Part shown: piece by piece, positions 51,309-60,234 of the stretch | Position numbering within the stretch: position 1 is the stretch's first letter | Layout: each line of letters opens with the position of its first letter | Assembly: GCF_006539185.1 (NCBI RefSeq) | Contig: NZ_BJMN01000015.1 | Coordinates: 1 to 64,000 of the forward strand | Source of the DNA: Streptomyces gardneri | Lineage (GTDB): Bacteria; Actinomycetota; Actinomycetes; Streptomycetales; Streptomycetaceae | Direction: 5' to 3' | DNA length: 64,000 bases | Position numbers and translations under genes: made by a program | The notes under the pieces: generated by a model | What the model saw: only the letters and a program-made list of their open reading frames with translations | Databases searched by the model: none | What the model was told of the DNA's origin: nothing

Positions 51309-51463
51309 ATGCAGGGCAAGTCCGCGTCCCAGCACGGCGGACAGAAGGCGGGCGGTTCGCCCGAGCGGAAGAAGGACGAGCTGTACAGGAAGCGAAGAAG
51401 CGCGACATCGAGGGCCGCTCGACGTTGACCAAGCAGCAGCTCAAGAACGCTCTCGGCCGCTGA
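51309..51463 (+). pseudogene. Rho-N-like plasmid-stabilisation-type small protein, 1-nt frameshift
   Basis: ATG 51309 gives MQGKSASQHGGQKAGG, SPERKKDELYRK; one base is then missing in AAGCGAAGAA (51391-51400). The next frame completes it as KKRDIEGRSTLTKQQLKNAL and GR before the stop at 51463. The restored 51-residue protein has the KDEL...A.KR.I.GRS.M.K..L..AL pattern of short Rho-N-domain proteins annotated as plasmid stabilisation proteins. The span of 155 nt is one short of a whole number of codons. Confidence 0.65.
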
Positions 51464-51490
51464 GCCCCTCGTAGAGCGCCGCTCGGGACC

Positions 51491-51652
51491 CTATGGGCCG
51501 GCACCGCGACGCGGGTGGCAAGGGGCACCGGCTTCTAGGCGGGCAGGTAGCCACCGAGACAGTTTCGTGGTCCGCCACGGGTGCGCGGCGGTGCCGTAGC
51601 GCATGGCTGTCTGCTCCGTGATGCCGAGCAAGTTCATCAACCTGAGGGGGCG
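51491..51652 (-). pseudogene. C-terminal fragment of an integrase-like protein
   Basis: The minus strand reads LRLMNLLGITEQTAMRYGTA, AHPWRTTKL. This resembles the C-terminal end of Streptomyces tyrosine-integrase-like proteins, in which a final helix segment with TAMRY precedes AHP. The rest is absent from this position; a zinc-ribbon N-terminal piece of a similar protein lies in the opposite orientation at 52340-52881. Confidence 0.45.
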
Positions 51653-51918
51653 GCGCATTCGGCCGCTTCGCCGCCATCGTGGCCTGGGTCGCATTCCTCG
51701 CAATCTGGCTCTGCCGCGACGAGTAGCGCGGTGGCCCCGGGCTCACGCCTCCTGCCCGCCGTCGTCGTTGTCGAACGCAGCCGGGCAGCATGGACCCCCG
51801 ACGCTGACGGAAACGGCCGAACGCCAGGCAGCGGAGTGGCACTCACGTGCACGGGTTTTGGGTCGGTCTCAATCTGGCAGATTGCTCGTATCCAGAGACA
51901 AACCGGAAAGGCATCGCT

Positions 51919-52272
51919 GTGAGCGAATTCGACATCTGGGGCTACCACCCGAACGCGGGCTACCAGCAGGGGATCGACATCGTCGGCTACAAGGTCGAGG
52001 CCGCCGACGGCAGCATCGGAAAGATCAGCAAGCACTCCGAGGACGTCGGCGCCTCGTACCTCGTCGTCGACACCGGGGTGTGGATCTTCGGCAAGCACGT
52101 CCTGCTGCCCGCCGGGACGATCAGGCTGATCGACACGGCCGCGGAGACGGTCTACGTCGACCGGACGAAGGACCAGATCAAGGACGCCCCCGAGTTCGAC
52201 GAGATGAAGCACACCGGTAATCCCAGCTACCTGGAGCAGTTCGCCCGGTACTACGGCCAGCCGCACATGTAG
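51919..52272 (+). CDS. PRC-barrel domain protein
   Basis: A 117-residue soluble protein: MSEFDIWGYHPNAGYQQGID, then IVGYKVEAADGSIGKISKHS and YLVVDTGVWIFGKHVLLPAG with IRLIDTAAETVYVDRTKDQI, the PRC-barrel fold found in stress-related and photosynthetic proteins. The tail ends YLEQFARYYGQ. GTG 51919 has AAAGG 8 bp upstream; an earlier ATG at 51847 gives non-family residues. Intact among fragments. Confidence 0.8.
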   Translation: MSEFDIWGYHPNAGYQQGIDIVGYKVEAADGSIGKISKHSEDVGASYLVVDTGVWIFGKHVLLPAGTIRLIDTAAETVYVDRTKDQIKDAPEFDEMKHTGNPSYLEQFARYYGQPHM

Positions 52273-52339
52273 GAGCCGATTCGCTGCCGCCCGCTTCGCC
52301 GCGCTCCTCGAGGACAAAGACAGCACCAACGGCGCGCCA

Positions 52340-52881
52340 GCCTTCTTGACCGCCTGCGGCCACGCCTCGTCCCGCGCTGGTGGTCGACGGACCGGGGCAG
52401 CTGCCGCGACTGCCTGGCCTGGACGAATGACGATGACCAGCGGTGCAGGGGCTGCCAGATGTGGGGCCACACCCACGTCCAGGATCCATGCCACCGCTGC
52501 GGCCGCGAGCTGCCCCTACGCGACGGCCACTGCCGGCGGTGCCTGCTCTTCCTCGCCGAGACCGCCCACGACCTCGACCGGATCGCCCTCGATGGCGGCG
52601 ACCAGCTGTGGTTCGGCGGCCCTTGCTCGCCGCACCTCAAGACGACCACGAACCGGGCCGGTGAACAGACCGGTCTGTACGGGAGCCGCCTGCAGACCAA
52701 GCCACGCCTGGCCGTCCAGGCCTCCCGCGCCACCGCCCCCGACCTGTACACGCTCACCGGCGGCCGGGCCCGCTGTCCCGGCCGGACGATGTGCCTTGCC
52801 CTGCGACGATGTCGCGCCCGGCTTCACACGCGGGCCGGTGCATCGACCGGTTCCATGTGCCGCGGGCCGAACGACAAGTAG
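52340..52881 (+). pseudogene. N-terminal zinc-ribbon part of an integrase-like protein
   Basis: The frame reads SCRDCLAWTNDDDQRCRGCQ, MWGHTHVQDPCHRCGRELPL, RDGHCRRCLLFLAETAHDLD, giving at least three CxxC pairs that would bind zinc, then GDQLWFGGPCSP and RAGEQTGLYGSRLQTK. This matches the start of Streptomyces recombinase-like proteins whose DNA-cutting half follows. Here the frame degenerates and stops at 52881. No ATG was identified for the zinc-ribbon start, which may lie before 52340. Confidence 0.45.
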
Positions 52882-53159
52882 CCGCCGGGCTTCGGTGTCG
52901 GATCACCGTCCACTTGGCGGAGTGGCGGAAGGACCCAGTCGGTGAACGACGTGGTGACGGCCTCCATGGCCTCCGGAGTCGCCTGGGGATGGCAGCCGGC
53001 AACGACAACGCCGCGTCCGGCTCCGGTGACACCGCCTCCCAGATGATGAGCGGCACCGATTTCTCGTGCCCGGCAACCTTCGGTCCGGCTCGGCTCCTAC
53101 GAAGCGCTTCACTACACGTCGGTGGCACGGCAAGGCCGCGTGCCCAAGGAAAGAACGAC
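52882..53159. other. Gene-poor stretch, no feature recognised
   Basis: About 280 bp past the integrase-like fragment and before the stop of the leftward metallophosphoesterase gene. No gene or hairpin recognised. Confidence 0.35.
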
Positions 53160-54380
53160 TTACGGCGAGGTGGACCGCTCAGGGGAGCGGAGGACGAGCA
53201 AGGTGATCTCGCTGGGGGCGAAGACACGGAAGGGCGGGCCCCAGAAGCCGGTGCCGCGGCTGGTGTAGAGAAGGGTGCGATCGCCGTGGTGGCTGAGGCC
53301 GGCGACGGCGGGCTGGTCGAGGCGTACCAAGTAGTGGAAGGGCCAGATCTGGCCGCCGTGGGTGTGGCCGGAGAGCTGGAGGTCGATTCCGTGGGCCGCC
53401 GCCCGGTCGACGAACTTGGGCTGGTGAGCGAGCAGGAGGACGGGCAGGTCGGGATCGGTGCCCTGGAGGGCTCCGGCGAGGTGGGCGCGGTGGCCCGCCA
53501 GTCCTGAGGACTCGGCGGTGACGTCGTCGACGCCTGCGACCACGAGGGTGTCACCGCCGCGTTCGAGCAGCAGATGCCGGTTGCGCAGCGGCTCCCAGCC
53601 GAGCTCGTCCATCAGGTCGACCCAGCCCTGAGCCTCGCTGTAGTACTCGTGGTTGCCGGTGACGTAGACCAAGGCCCGCGTCGCCCGCACGGTGCCCAGG
53701 GGAGCGGCCTGGGCGCGACGGCGTTCGGCCGTGCCGTCCGCGATGTCACCGGTGTGGCACACCAGATCGGCGTCCAGGCTGTTGACCGTCTCGCAGACCC
53801 GTGCCGACCAGCGGGCGCGGTCGAGCGGGCCGTAGTGGGTGTCGGTGATCAGAACGACGCGGGTGCCGTCCAGTCCGGCTCCCAGACGTGGGAGCGGTAC
53901 ATCGAGTCGGCGCACGCGCGGTACGCGTCGGGCCTCGGCGTACCCCCATGCGAGCAATACGGCGGTTACGCAGAGGACGGTCCAGGTGACGATGCGCGCC
54001 CGGCCCTGTCCGTCACCGACGCCGGCCACGGTCAGGACAAGCCGCAGTGGGACACCGAGCAGAACAGACCAGGTGAACAGGACCCAGCTGCCGCCCAGCA
54101 GCGTGTCACCGACGATTGCCGCCCGGTCCTGCTGGCGACGACCGTGGCCGCGTGCCATCGCAAGCGGCATTCCGGTCAGGCCGAGGGCGAAGAACGCGGT
54201 GCCGGTGATTGTGACGGGGAGCGGCCAGCGCTGACCGGTGTGCAGGAGAACCCAGCACGGCACGGCCCACAGCAGGAGGGGCGCAATCAAGGGGATGTAG
54301 CGCATCAGGCGCCACAATCGGCTCCGTGACGCCCCTTGCGCCTCCTGGGCGGCGGATGGGGTGTTGCTGATCTCTGTCAC
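53160..54380 (-). CDS. Membrane metallophosphoesterase
   Basis: A 406-residue protein. GTG 54380 lies 5-6 bp after AGGAGGG, an excellent ribosome-binding site. The N-terminal third has about four TM helices (YIPLIAPLLLWAVPCWVLL; TAFFALGLTGMPLA; and two more to about 150). The catalytic domain carries all calcineurin-like motifs: ITDTHYG, HTGDIADG, VTGNHEYY, LLLAHQPKF and SGHTHGGQ. It should be a dinuclear-metal phosphoesterase facing one side of the membrane, like YaeI/YkuE proteins that act on lipid-linked phosphates. Substrate unknown. Confidence 0.88.
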   Translation of the reverse strand: MTEISNTPSAAQEAQGASRSRLWRLMRYIPLIAPLLLWAVPCWVLLHTGQRWPLPVTITGTAFFALGLTGMPLAMARGHGRRQQDRAAIVGDTLLGGSWVLFTWSVLLGVPLRLVLTVAGVGDGQGRARIVTWTVLCVTAVLLAWGYAEARRVPRVRRLDVPLPRLGAGLDGTRVVLITDTHYGPLDRARWSARVCETVNSLDADLVCHTGDIADGTAERRRAQAAPLGTVRATRALVYVTGNHEYYSEAQGWVDLMDELGWEPLRNRHLLLERGGDTLVVAGVDDVTAESSGLAGHRAHLAGALQGTDPDLPVLLLAHQPKFVDRAAAHGIDLQLSGHTHGGQIWPFHYLVRLDQPAVAGLSHHGDRTLLYTSRGTGFWGPPFRVFAPSEITLLVLRSPERSTSP

Positions 54381-54682
54381 GCTTCCCTCCTGAGGTCCTG
54401 TCCGGCGGACCGTGCGAGTGGCGGAGCCGGGTGAGGGCAGCGGCACGTTCGTCGTGCCGGCCATCCGCCGATGGCCTCGACATGAGCGCCGGCCACGCCC
54501 TGATTCTGCTCCGACCTTGCTTGCCGGAGCCTCTTGGGTAGCCCATTGTCCGCTTGGAGAGCCCATTGTCCGCCGTGGGGACCGGGCGACCCGCTGCGCA
54601 GGTCGCTACCCTGCGGCCACAACCGGGCGGCTGTGACCTGAGGACTGTTGGGGAGCAGCGGAGCGATCGGCGTCGGGCTGGC
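54381..54682. other. Intergenic region with a 13-bp direct repeat
   Basis: About 300 bp between a leftward gene start and the TetR gene's stop. GCCCATTGTCCGC occurs at 54541-54553 and again at 54561-54573, exactly 20 bp apart, 160 bp upstream of the metallophosphoesterase. A direct repeat of this spacing could be a regulator site on one face of the helix. Confidence 0.4.
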
Positions 54683-55321
54683 TCACGTGGTGTCGTCGCC
54701 GGGGGCGAAGATGGTGTGGGCGGCCTCGATGAGCCGGGTGCAGCGCCGGGTCATGGCCTCGGGCGACTGGTCAGGGTGGTCGATCCACCAGCGCACCAGA
54801 GCGGTGCACAGGCCGCGCCAGGCGTGTTTGAGGGCGTCGGCGTCCAGTGGGTCGGTGGTTCCGGCCGTGTGCAGGAGTTCGGCGGTACCGGTCGCGGCGA
54901 GGCCGTCGATGGCGTCGCGGTAGTGCGCGGCGCGCTGGGCGGCGTCGCTGCCGGGAGGCAGTGTGGGGTCGTAGAGGACGAACCAGGCCCTGCGCTGCCC
55001 GTCGAGTGCGGTGAAGAGGGCGTCCAGGACGCGCAGGGGGGTGGGCGGCGCCGCGGCGTCGTGTCCGGCCATGGCGGTGCGGATGGCGTCCAGCAGCCGG
55101 TCGCCGATCGGGTCGAGGCAGGCGAGGTAGAGGCCCTCCTTGCTGCCGAAGTACTGGTGCAGCAGCGGCTTGGTGACGCCGACCCGTGCGGCGATGGCGG
55201 CGACGGTGGTCGCCTCGTAGCCATGGCGGCCGAACTCCTCGGTGGCCGCGGCCAGGATCTGCTGTTCGCGATCGGCTCTCGGCACGCCCTTGGTGCCGGC
55301 CTTGGAGGAGAGCGTTGTCAT
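54683..55321 (-). CDS. TetR/AcrR-family transcriptional regulator
   Basis: A 212-residue repressor. The HTH at about 12-58 reads REQQILAAATEEFGRHGYEA, TTVAAIAARVGVTKPLLHQY, FGSKEGLYLAC, a standard TetR N-terminus. The C-terminal helical domain (DALFTALDGQRRAWFVLYDP and HAWRGLCTALVRWWIDHP) binds an unknown ligand. ATG 55321 is used because upstream residues are not family-like. Divergent from the FAD-linked oxidase, with two palindromes in the 71-bp gap, so it very probably controls both genes. Confidence 0.88.
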   Translation of the reverse strand: MTTLSSKAGTKGVPRADREQQILAAATEEFGRHGYEATTVAAIAARVGVTKPLLHQYFGSKEGLYLACLDPIGDRLLDAIRTAMAGHDAAAPPTPLRVLDALFTALDGQRRAWFVLYDPTLPPGSDAAQRAAHYRDAIDGLAATGTAELLHTAGTTDPLDADALKHAWRGLCTALVRWWIDHPDQSPEAMTRRCTRLIEAAHTIFAPGDDTT

Positions 55322-55332
55322 GGAAGCAGATC

Positions 55333-55361
55333 TTACCTTAAGGTAATTTACCACTGGGTAA
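55333..55361. promoter_or_regulatory. Two tandem TetR-type operators, TTACCnnnnGGTAA
   Basis: TTACCTTAAGGTAA (55333-55346, a perfect 14-bp palindrome) and TTACCACTGGGTAA (55348-55361) share TTACC-N4-GGTAA arms and lie 15 bp apart centre to centre, between the TetR start (55321) and the oxidase start (55393). Size, symmetry and place fit operators of the neighbouring TetR protein. Confidence 0.78.
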
Positions 55362-55392
55362 GTTCAATTGGACCCCGACTGGGAGCACTCTC

Positions 55393-56997
55393 ATGTCTGC
55401 GATCCCCTCTGTGCCCCGCTCCGGCCGCACCCGTTCCTGGTGGGGCTGGGGCTATACCGACGCCCATCCCGACGACGCCGAATGTGCTGCGATGGGGGCC
55501 CTGCTTCCGGGCACGCTGGCCCGCCCGCTGCCGATACCCCGTATCGACGATCTGCTCATCGCCCGACCCGCCGTGACGCCCCCGCCCTCCCTGGCGCACC
55601 TGGTCACCGACGACCCGCGGGCGCGCGCCGCCCACGCCATGGGCAAGGCGTACCGCGACGTCATCCGCGCCCTTCGCGCCCGTCCCGGCCGGATCCCCGA
55701 CCTCGTCGCCCACCCCACCTGCGACCGGGAGGTGGCCGACCTGCTGGCCTGGGCAGGCGAGCACGACGTGGCCGTCATTCCCTTCGGTGGCGGCTCCTCG
55801 GTGGTCGGCGGCGTGGAGTACCGCGGCGATGCCCACCGCGCCGTGCTGTCGCTCGACCTGACCTCGATGGACCGCGTTCTGGAGATCGACACCGCCGGCC
55901 GTTCGGCTCACATCCAGGCAGGAGCTCTCGGCCCCGTGCTGGAAGAGCAGTTGCGGCCCCACGGCCTGACCCTGCGCCACTTCCCGCAGAGCTTCGAGTT
56001 CTCCACCCTCGGCGGCTGGCTGGCCACTCGGGCCGGCGGCCACTACGCCACCGTCCACACCCACATCGACGACTTCGTGCAGTCCCTGCGCGTGATCACA
56101 CCCGCCGGAGCCGGTACGTCCTGGCGCCTGCCCGCCTCCGGCGCCGGTCCGTCGCCCGACCGGTTCTTCCTCGGATCCGAGGGCGCGCTCGGCGTCATCA
56201 CCGAGGCATGGATGCGCTTGCAGGAACGCCCCTGCCACAAAGCCTCCGCGTCCGTGGCCTTCACCGACTTCCACCGTGCGCTGGACGCCGTGCGCGCCAT
56301 CGCCCAGTCCGACCTCGCCCCGGCCAACTGCCGCCTGCTCGACGCCGGCGAAGCCCTCTTCTCCGGCGCCTCCCACGACGGCTCCTCCGTCCTGGTCCTG
56401 GGCTTCGAATCCGCCACCGGCCCCGTCGGCGACCGCCTCGCGAGCGCGGTGGACCTGGCCCGCGCCCACAGCGGCCGAGTCGAGATGCCCCCGGCGGACC
56501 GCGACGCCTCGGCCGGCTCGGCCGTGAGTGCCTGGCGTTCGGCGTTCCTGCGCATGCCCTACCTGCGTGACGGCCTGGCCCGCATGGGCGCCGTCGTCGA
56601 GACCTTCGAGACCGCCGCCACCTGGGACAAGATCCCCGCCTTGATCGACGCCGTCCGTACCGAGGTGGGTGCCGCCGCCCTGAAGATCACAGGACACCCG
56701 GCCACCGTCAACTGCCGCCTGACCCACGTCTACCCCGACGGGGCCGCCCCCTACTTCACCGTGGCCGTCGCCGGCCGACCCGGCGACGAGGTCGAGGTCT
56801 GGGACGACATCAAGGCCGTCGCCGGCGAGATCCTGCACCGCCACCGTGCCACGATCACGCACCACCACGCCGTCGGCCGTGACCACCGCGCCGGCTACGA
56901 CCTCCAGCGCCCGGAGCCCTTCGCGCTGGCACTGCGCGCGGCCAAGGACGCCCTGGACCCCTGCCGCATCCTGAACCCCGGCGTCCTGCTCGACTGA
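55393..56997 (+). CDS. FAD-binding oxidase, alkyl-DHAP-synthase-like
   Basis: A 534-residue protein of the VAO/PCMH flavoprotein family. WWGWGYTDAHPDD opens it; the FAD-binding domain has AVIPFGGGSSVVGGVEY and STLGGWLATRAGGHY, and the C-terminal domain has THVYPDGAAPYFTVAV and the ITHHHAVGRDH motif, which carries the catalytic His cluster of alkyldihydroxyacetonephosphate synthases. It ends KDALDPCRILNPGVLL, the usual C-terminus. ADPS-like bacterial members act in ether-lipid or redox metabolism; none is established here. ATG 55393 is expressed from the palindrome-containing promoter under the divergent TetR. Confidence 0.88.
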   Translation: MSAIPSVPRSGRTRSWWGWGYTDAHPDDAECAAMGALLPGTLARPLPIPRIDDLLIARPAVTPPPSLAHLVTDDPRARAAHAMGKAYRDVIRALRARPGRIPDLVAHPTCDREVADLLAWAGEHDVAVIPFGGGSSVVGGVEYRGDAHRAVLSLDLTSMDRVLEIDTAGRSAHIQAGALGPVLEEQLRPHGLTLRHFPQSFEFSTLGGWLATRAGGHYATVHTHIDDFVQSLRVITPAGAGTSWRLPASGAGPSPDRFFLGSEGALGVITEAWMRLQERPCHKASASVAFTDFHRALDAVRAIAQSDLAPANCRLLDAGEALFSGASHDGSSVLVLGFESATGPVGDRLASAVDLARAHSGRVEMPPADRDASAGSAVSAWRSAFLRMPYLRDGLARMGAVVETFETAATWDKIPALIDAVRTEVGAAALKITGHPATVNCRLTHVYPDGAAPYFTVAVAGRPGDEVEVWDDIKAVAGEILHRHRATITHHHAVGRDHRAGYDLQRPEPFALALRAAKDALDPCRILNPGVLLD

Positions 56998-57244
56998 CAA
57001 GACCGGGTGGCGGGACGGCGGTGGGGCCGTGCTGCCAGGTGTGTTTCGCCTTCGTGGGGTGGGCTCTCTCCGCGAAGGCGGGCGGCCGGCACCCGGCGCC
57101 GCGGTTCGCCGTCATGCATCCGTCCCGGACATTGGAGTGGCCCGGGGGAGGACGGGCGGCGTGGTTCCCGTATCTTCCGGCGCCACTTCCTATGGTCGGC
57201 GCAGGTACGGCAGTGGGCCGGCCGCTCGGACCCGATGGGGAGTC

Positions 57245-58186
57245 ATGGTACGTACGACGGCCAGGCCCGGAACGGTGACGCTCGTGCCCTCGAAGGGGCG
57301 TGCCACGTGCCGGTGGGCCCGTCGGCTCGCTGCCGCGGTGGGCCTCGCGGCGCTGTGCGCGCTGCCCGCGACGACGGCGGGCGCGACCCCGTCGCAGGAC
57401 GGCCGGACCTCCGCGCAAGCGCTCCTGTACGTGTCCGACTACGGCGGCAACCGGGTTGTCGCCCTGCCCACGAGGGGCGGCGATCAGACAGCCGTGCCCT
57501 TCGAGGGTCTCGTACGGCCGACGGGCATGGTCTGGGACGCGTCGGGTCGCCTCTACGTGTCGGACACCGGCAACAACCGCGTGGTCGTGAGGGCGGCGTA
57601 CGGGGGTGGCCAGTCCACCGTCCCCACCGACGGCCTGTCCCGCCCCCTGGGGCTCGCCCTTGACCGGGCCGGGAATCTCTACGTCGCCGACAGCTTCAAC
57701 GACAGGGTCGTGAAGGTGTCCGTGGCGAGCGGTACCCAGACGACCGTACCGACCACGGGGCTGCTGCACCCCTGGGGCCTGGCGCTGGACGCCACCGGGA
57801 ACCTGTACGTCTCCGACTTCGTCAACGACCGCGTCGTCAAGGTGGCCGGTGACGGGAGCGGCCAGTCCACGATCCCCGCCCTCGGCCTCTCGCAGCCGAC
57901 CGGCCTGGCACTCAGCGCCACGGGGGACCTCTACATCGCCGACAGCGGCAACAACCGCGTGGTCAGGATCGCGAAGGGCGGCGGCCAGACCACCGTCCCC
58001 ACCACCGGTCTCAGCGATCCCCTCGGCCTCGCGCTCGACGGCTGCGGCGGCCTGTACATCGCCGACGGCTTCAACGACCGGGTGGTCCGCGTCCAGGAGA
58101 CAGGCGGTGGTCAGACCACCCTCCCGGCCACCGGCCTGAACACGCCGACGGGCCTCGCCTTCCCACCGACGGGCACCCGCCCCTGA
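57245..58186 (+). CDS. Secreted NHL-repeat beta-propeller protein
   Basis: A 313-residue exported protein. After a signal peptide (RWARRLAAAVGLAALCAL, cleavage near TAGATP) come six NHL repeats of about 42 residues, each with LYVSDYGGNRVV-like or LYIADSGNNRVV strands and a GL..P.GLALD motif. The whole makes one six-bladed propeller like PknD sensor domains or Vgb. ATG 57245 has GGGGAG nearby; GTG 57278 would still include the signal core. No kinase domain is attached. Binding partner unknown. Confidence 0.82.
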   Translation: MVRTTARPGTVTLVPSKGRATCRWARRLAAAVGLAALCALPATTAGATPSQDGRTSAQALLYVSDYGGNRVVALPTRGGDQTAVPFEGLVRPTGMVWDASGRLYVSDTGNNRVVVRAAYGGGQSTVPTDGLSRPLGLALDRAGNLYVADSFNDRVVKVSVASGTQTTVPTTGLLHPWGLALDATGNLYVSDFVNDRVVKVAGDGSGQSTIPALGLSQPTGLALSATGDLYIADSGNNRVVRIAKGGGQTTVPTTGLSDPLGLALDGCGGLYIADGFNDRVVRVQETGGGQTTLPATGLNTPTGLAFPPTGTRP

Positions 58187-58462
58187 AACACCACGATCCG
58201 CGGGACCACGGCTCGGGGCCGGGTGACGGACCTGTGCCCCGGAGCAGCCGTTCCTGACGGTGTCCCGGATCGCAGACGACGCACGCCGGTCCCGGCTCCT
58301 GCCGGACTGCCCACGAGCCGCGGGTACAGCGCTTTGCGGCCCCTCACGGAGGGACTCTTCGGTCCTGGCCGCTCCGGGGCCAGTCGTCCCAGGGTGAGGG
58401 AAAGGGCGGCCCACCCGCCGCGGGCCGGGACGGGAAGGCCGTGCAGGGGTGTCGACAGGGAT

Positions 58463-59584
58463 TCAGTTCCGGGCGTTCAGTTCCGCGACAATCGAAGCCG
58501 GTGTGTGGCCGCTGCCGTCGGACACCCGGTGGAAGTCGACCGAGACGAAGTTCGGGTCACGACCGCCGGCCGCTGGGCGGCACTGCCGGTCGATGCGGTC
58601 GCGCAGCTTGGTTCCGTTGTCGAGGGCGGCGTTGATGACCGTGGGTACGTTCCGATGGTGGCTCATGGTGAAGAGCCGCCGGAAGCCCGGCTCCTGACGG
58701 TCCAACGGCACGTCGGACCACCGGCTGACGCAGGAGAGGTCGTTGCCGAGGTCTCCGAGGCTCCAGAAGTTGCTGACGGTCCAGGCCTTGTCGTACATGA
58801 CACCCAGGTGTTCACGGTCGGGCTCGTCGCTGAAGATCAGCAGGCGCTTCCCGGAGCCGACGAGGTCGGTCATCCTCGGCCACCCCTGCTGGCGCACGTT
58901 CCATGCGTCGGGCCGGAAGAGCAGCTGGTCGAGGCCGCGTACCCGGCCGAGTGAGTTGCCGAGCTGCTGGGCGCTGACATAGTCCTCCAGGAAGATGGTC
59001 ACGACTTCTTGGGGGTTCGCCGCGAGGAAATCCACCACGGTCTGCATGCTGCTCTGGAGGGACTGCCGGGGCAGTGCGTACGTGACCCCGGCGAAGGTCT
59101 TGCACTCGCCGTGGCAGAGGTAGACGTCGCTCGGGTAGCAGTCGCTGCCGAAGCTGATGACGCAGAGCCACGTGCTGCGCTCGTACCAATGGGTGTCCAG
59201 GCTGAGGCCGCGCACTCCGTTGTCGAGCTGGTGGCGTACGGACTCGGACTGGGCCACTGAACTCCAACGGGAGTCCTCGTAGTTGGTGAACGCGTTGTGG
59301 GTACCGAGGAACGAGACCTCGTCGAGCCGCCGGTCGCCCCAGCGTGCCCGGGCCTGGGCCACGGCCGTGTCGTTCGCGTGCGACGCCACCGCGAACGCGC
59401 GGGTCGACGCGGGGGGCGGCGTGGCACTGGCCAGGGCCGGCATTCCGAGGAGGCTCACCAAAAGGAGGAGGACCACGGAAAGTCGTCCGGCTCTCCGTGA
59501 CGAAGCGGTCCCGACCGAGCGCGTTCCGAACCGTGAGCCCACGCGTCGGCGGGCATCCCGAGATGACATGTCCATGATTGGCAT
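58463..59584 (-). CDS. Secreted phosphatidylinositol-specific phospholipase C-like protein
   Basis: A 373-residue exported protein. The signal has RRAGRLSVVLLLLVSLLGMP, ending near ASATP. The TIM-barrel X-domain has VSFLGTHNAFTNY with the first catalytic His, then GVRGLSLDTHWYE with the second His position, DVYLCHGEC, VTIFLEDYVSAQQLG and LLIFSDEP. Cys pairs suit the extracellular site. Such enzymes cleave phosphatidylinositol or related lipids. The C-terminus (VDFHRVSDGSGHTPASIVAE) is complete. ATG 59584 is used; 59575 and 59569 also give the signal peptide. Confidence 0.85.
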   Translation of the reverse strand: MPIMDMSSRDARRRVGSRFGTRSVGTASSRRAGRLSVVLLLLVSLLGMPALASATPPPASTRAFAVASHANDTAVAQARARWGDRRLDEVSFLGTHNAFTNYEDSRWSSVAQSESVRHQLDNGVRGLSLDTHWYERSTWLCVISFGSDCYPSDVYLCHGECKTFAGVTYALPRQSLQSSMQTVVDFLAANPQEVVTIFLEDYVSAQQLGNSLGRVRGLDQLLFRPDAWNVRQQGWPRMTDLVGSGKRLLIFSDEPDREHLGVMYDKAWTVSNFWSLGDLGNDLSCVSRWSDVPLDRQEPGFRRLFTMSHHRNVPTVINAALDNGTKLRDRIDRQCRPAAGGRDPNFVSVDFHRVSDGSGHTPASIVAELNARN

Positions 59585-59668
59585 GCGGGGGAGCGTAACG
59601 GTTCGACGGCTGATTCGGTCCTGTTGGGAACGTAATGGGTGGCATTCCGGACGTGTTCGTGCTTCATC

Positions 59669-59992
59669 GTGGCCGACGAGTGGCTGAGCTGCCGACCCCT
59701 CGCCGAGTCGCCGAGGCGGACCGAAGCGGCCGCCGAGAAGCCGGCGGAGCTTCCCGCTCCCGTGGCCGAGAAGAGGTTCGCGGCCGATCGAGCGGTACGG
59801 GGCGCCGGCGTGTGGCTGTGGACCGCCGTGCGTGACCGCAAGACGCTGGTCAGCACCACCGCGGCCGTCACTGCGGCGGCCGTCGGCGCGTACGTCCTGT
59901 GGAGTCAGGCCGGCCGGTGCTCCGAGGCCCGCTCTCCCGGCTCACCGCCGGCCACCACAGTGGCGGACCTCCGGGAGAAGGCGCCTACTTGA
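59669..59992 (+). CDS. Small single-TM hypothetical protein
   Basis: About 107 residues from GTG 59669. A Glu/Ala/Pro-rich stretch (EAAAEKPAELPAPVAEKRFA) is followed by RGAGVWLWTAVRDRKTLV and one TM helix (STTAAVTAAAVGAYVLWSQA), then a disordered end. No family recognised. Composition suggests a real membrane protein, but the start is uncertain. Confidence 0.45.
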   Translation: MADEWLSCRPLAESPRRTEAAAEKPAELPAPVAEKRFAADRAVRGAGVWLWTAVRDRKTLVSTTAAVTAAAVGAYVLWSQAGRCSEARSPGSPPATTVADLREKAPT

Positions 59993-60234
59993 CGGCCCCT
60001 CGCGTCATCCAGAACGGCGGGGGACGGGCTGCGGCAGCCGAGGCAGGCGGAGTTCAGGAAGGAACGCCTCCCGCCACGCGCGACAGGGTGAAGGCCCAGG
60101 TCAGGAATGCTCCACCCTTCCCTGTGTTGATACGCCGGCCCGCAGGGCACGCCCTCGGCACGTTTCGTACCGGGCTTCTCGGCCAGACGCGTGAGTGGAG
60201 TCGCACGGCGAGCGGAGCGAAGGAGAGGGCTGTC

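Noticed and set aside
55348..57000. A 550-codon minus-strand frame opposite the FAD oxidase
   Set aside because: A shadow frame: repetitive Gly/Val/Asp composition, no motif, and it lacks a sensible start.
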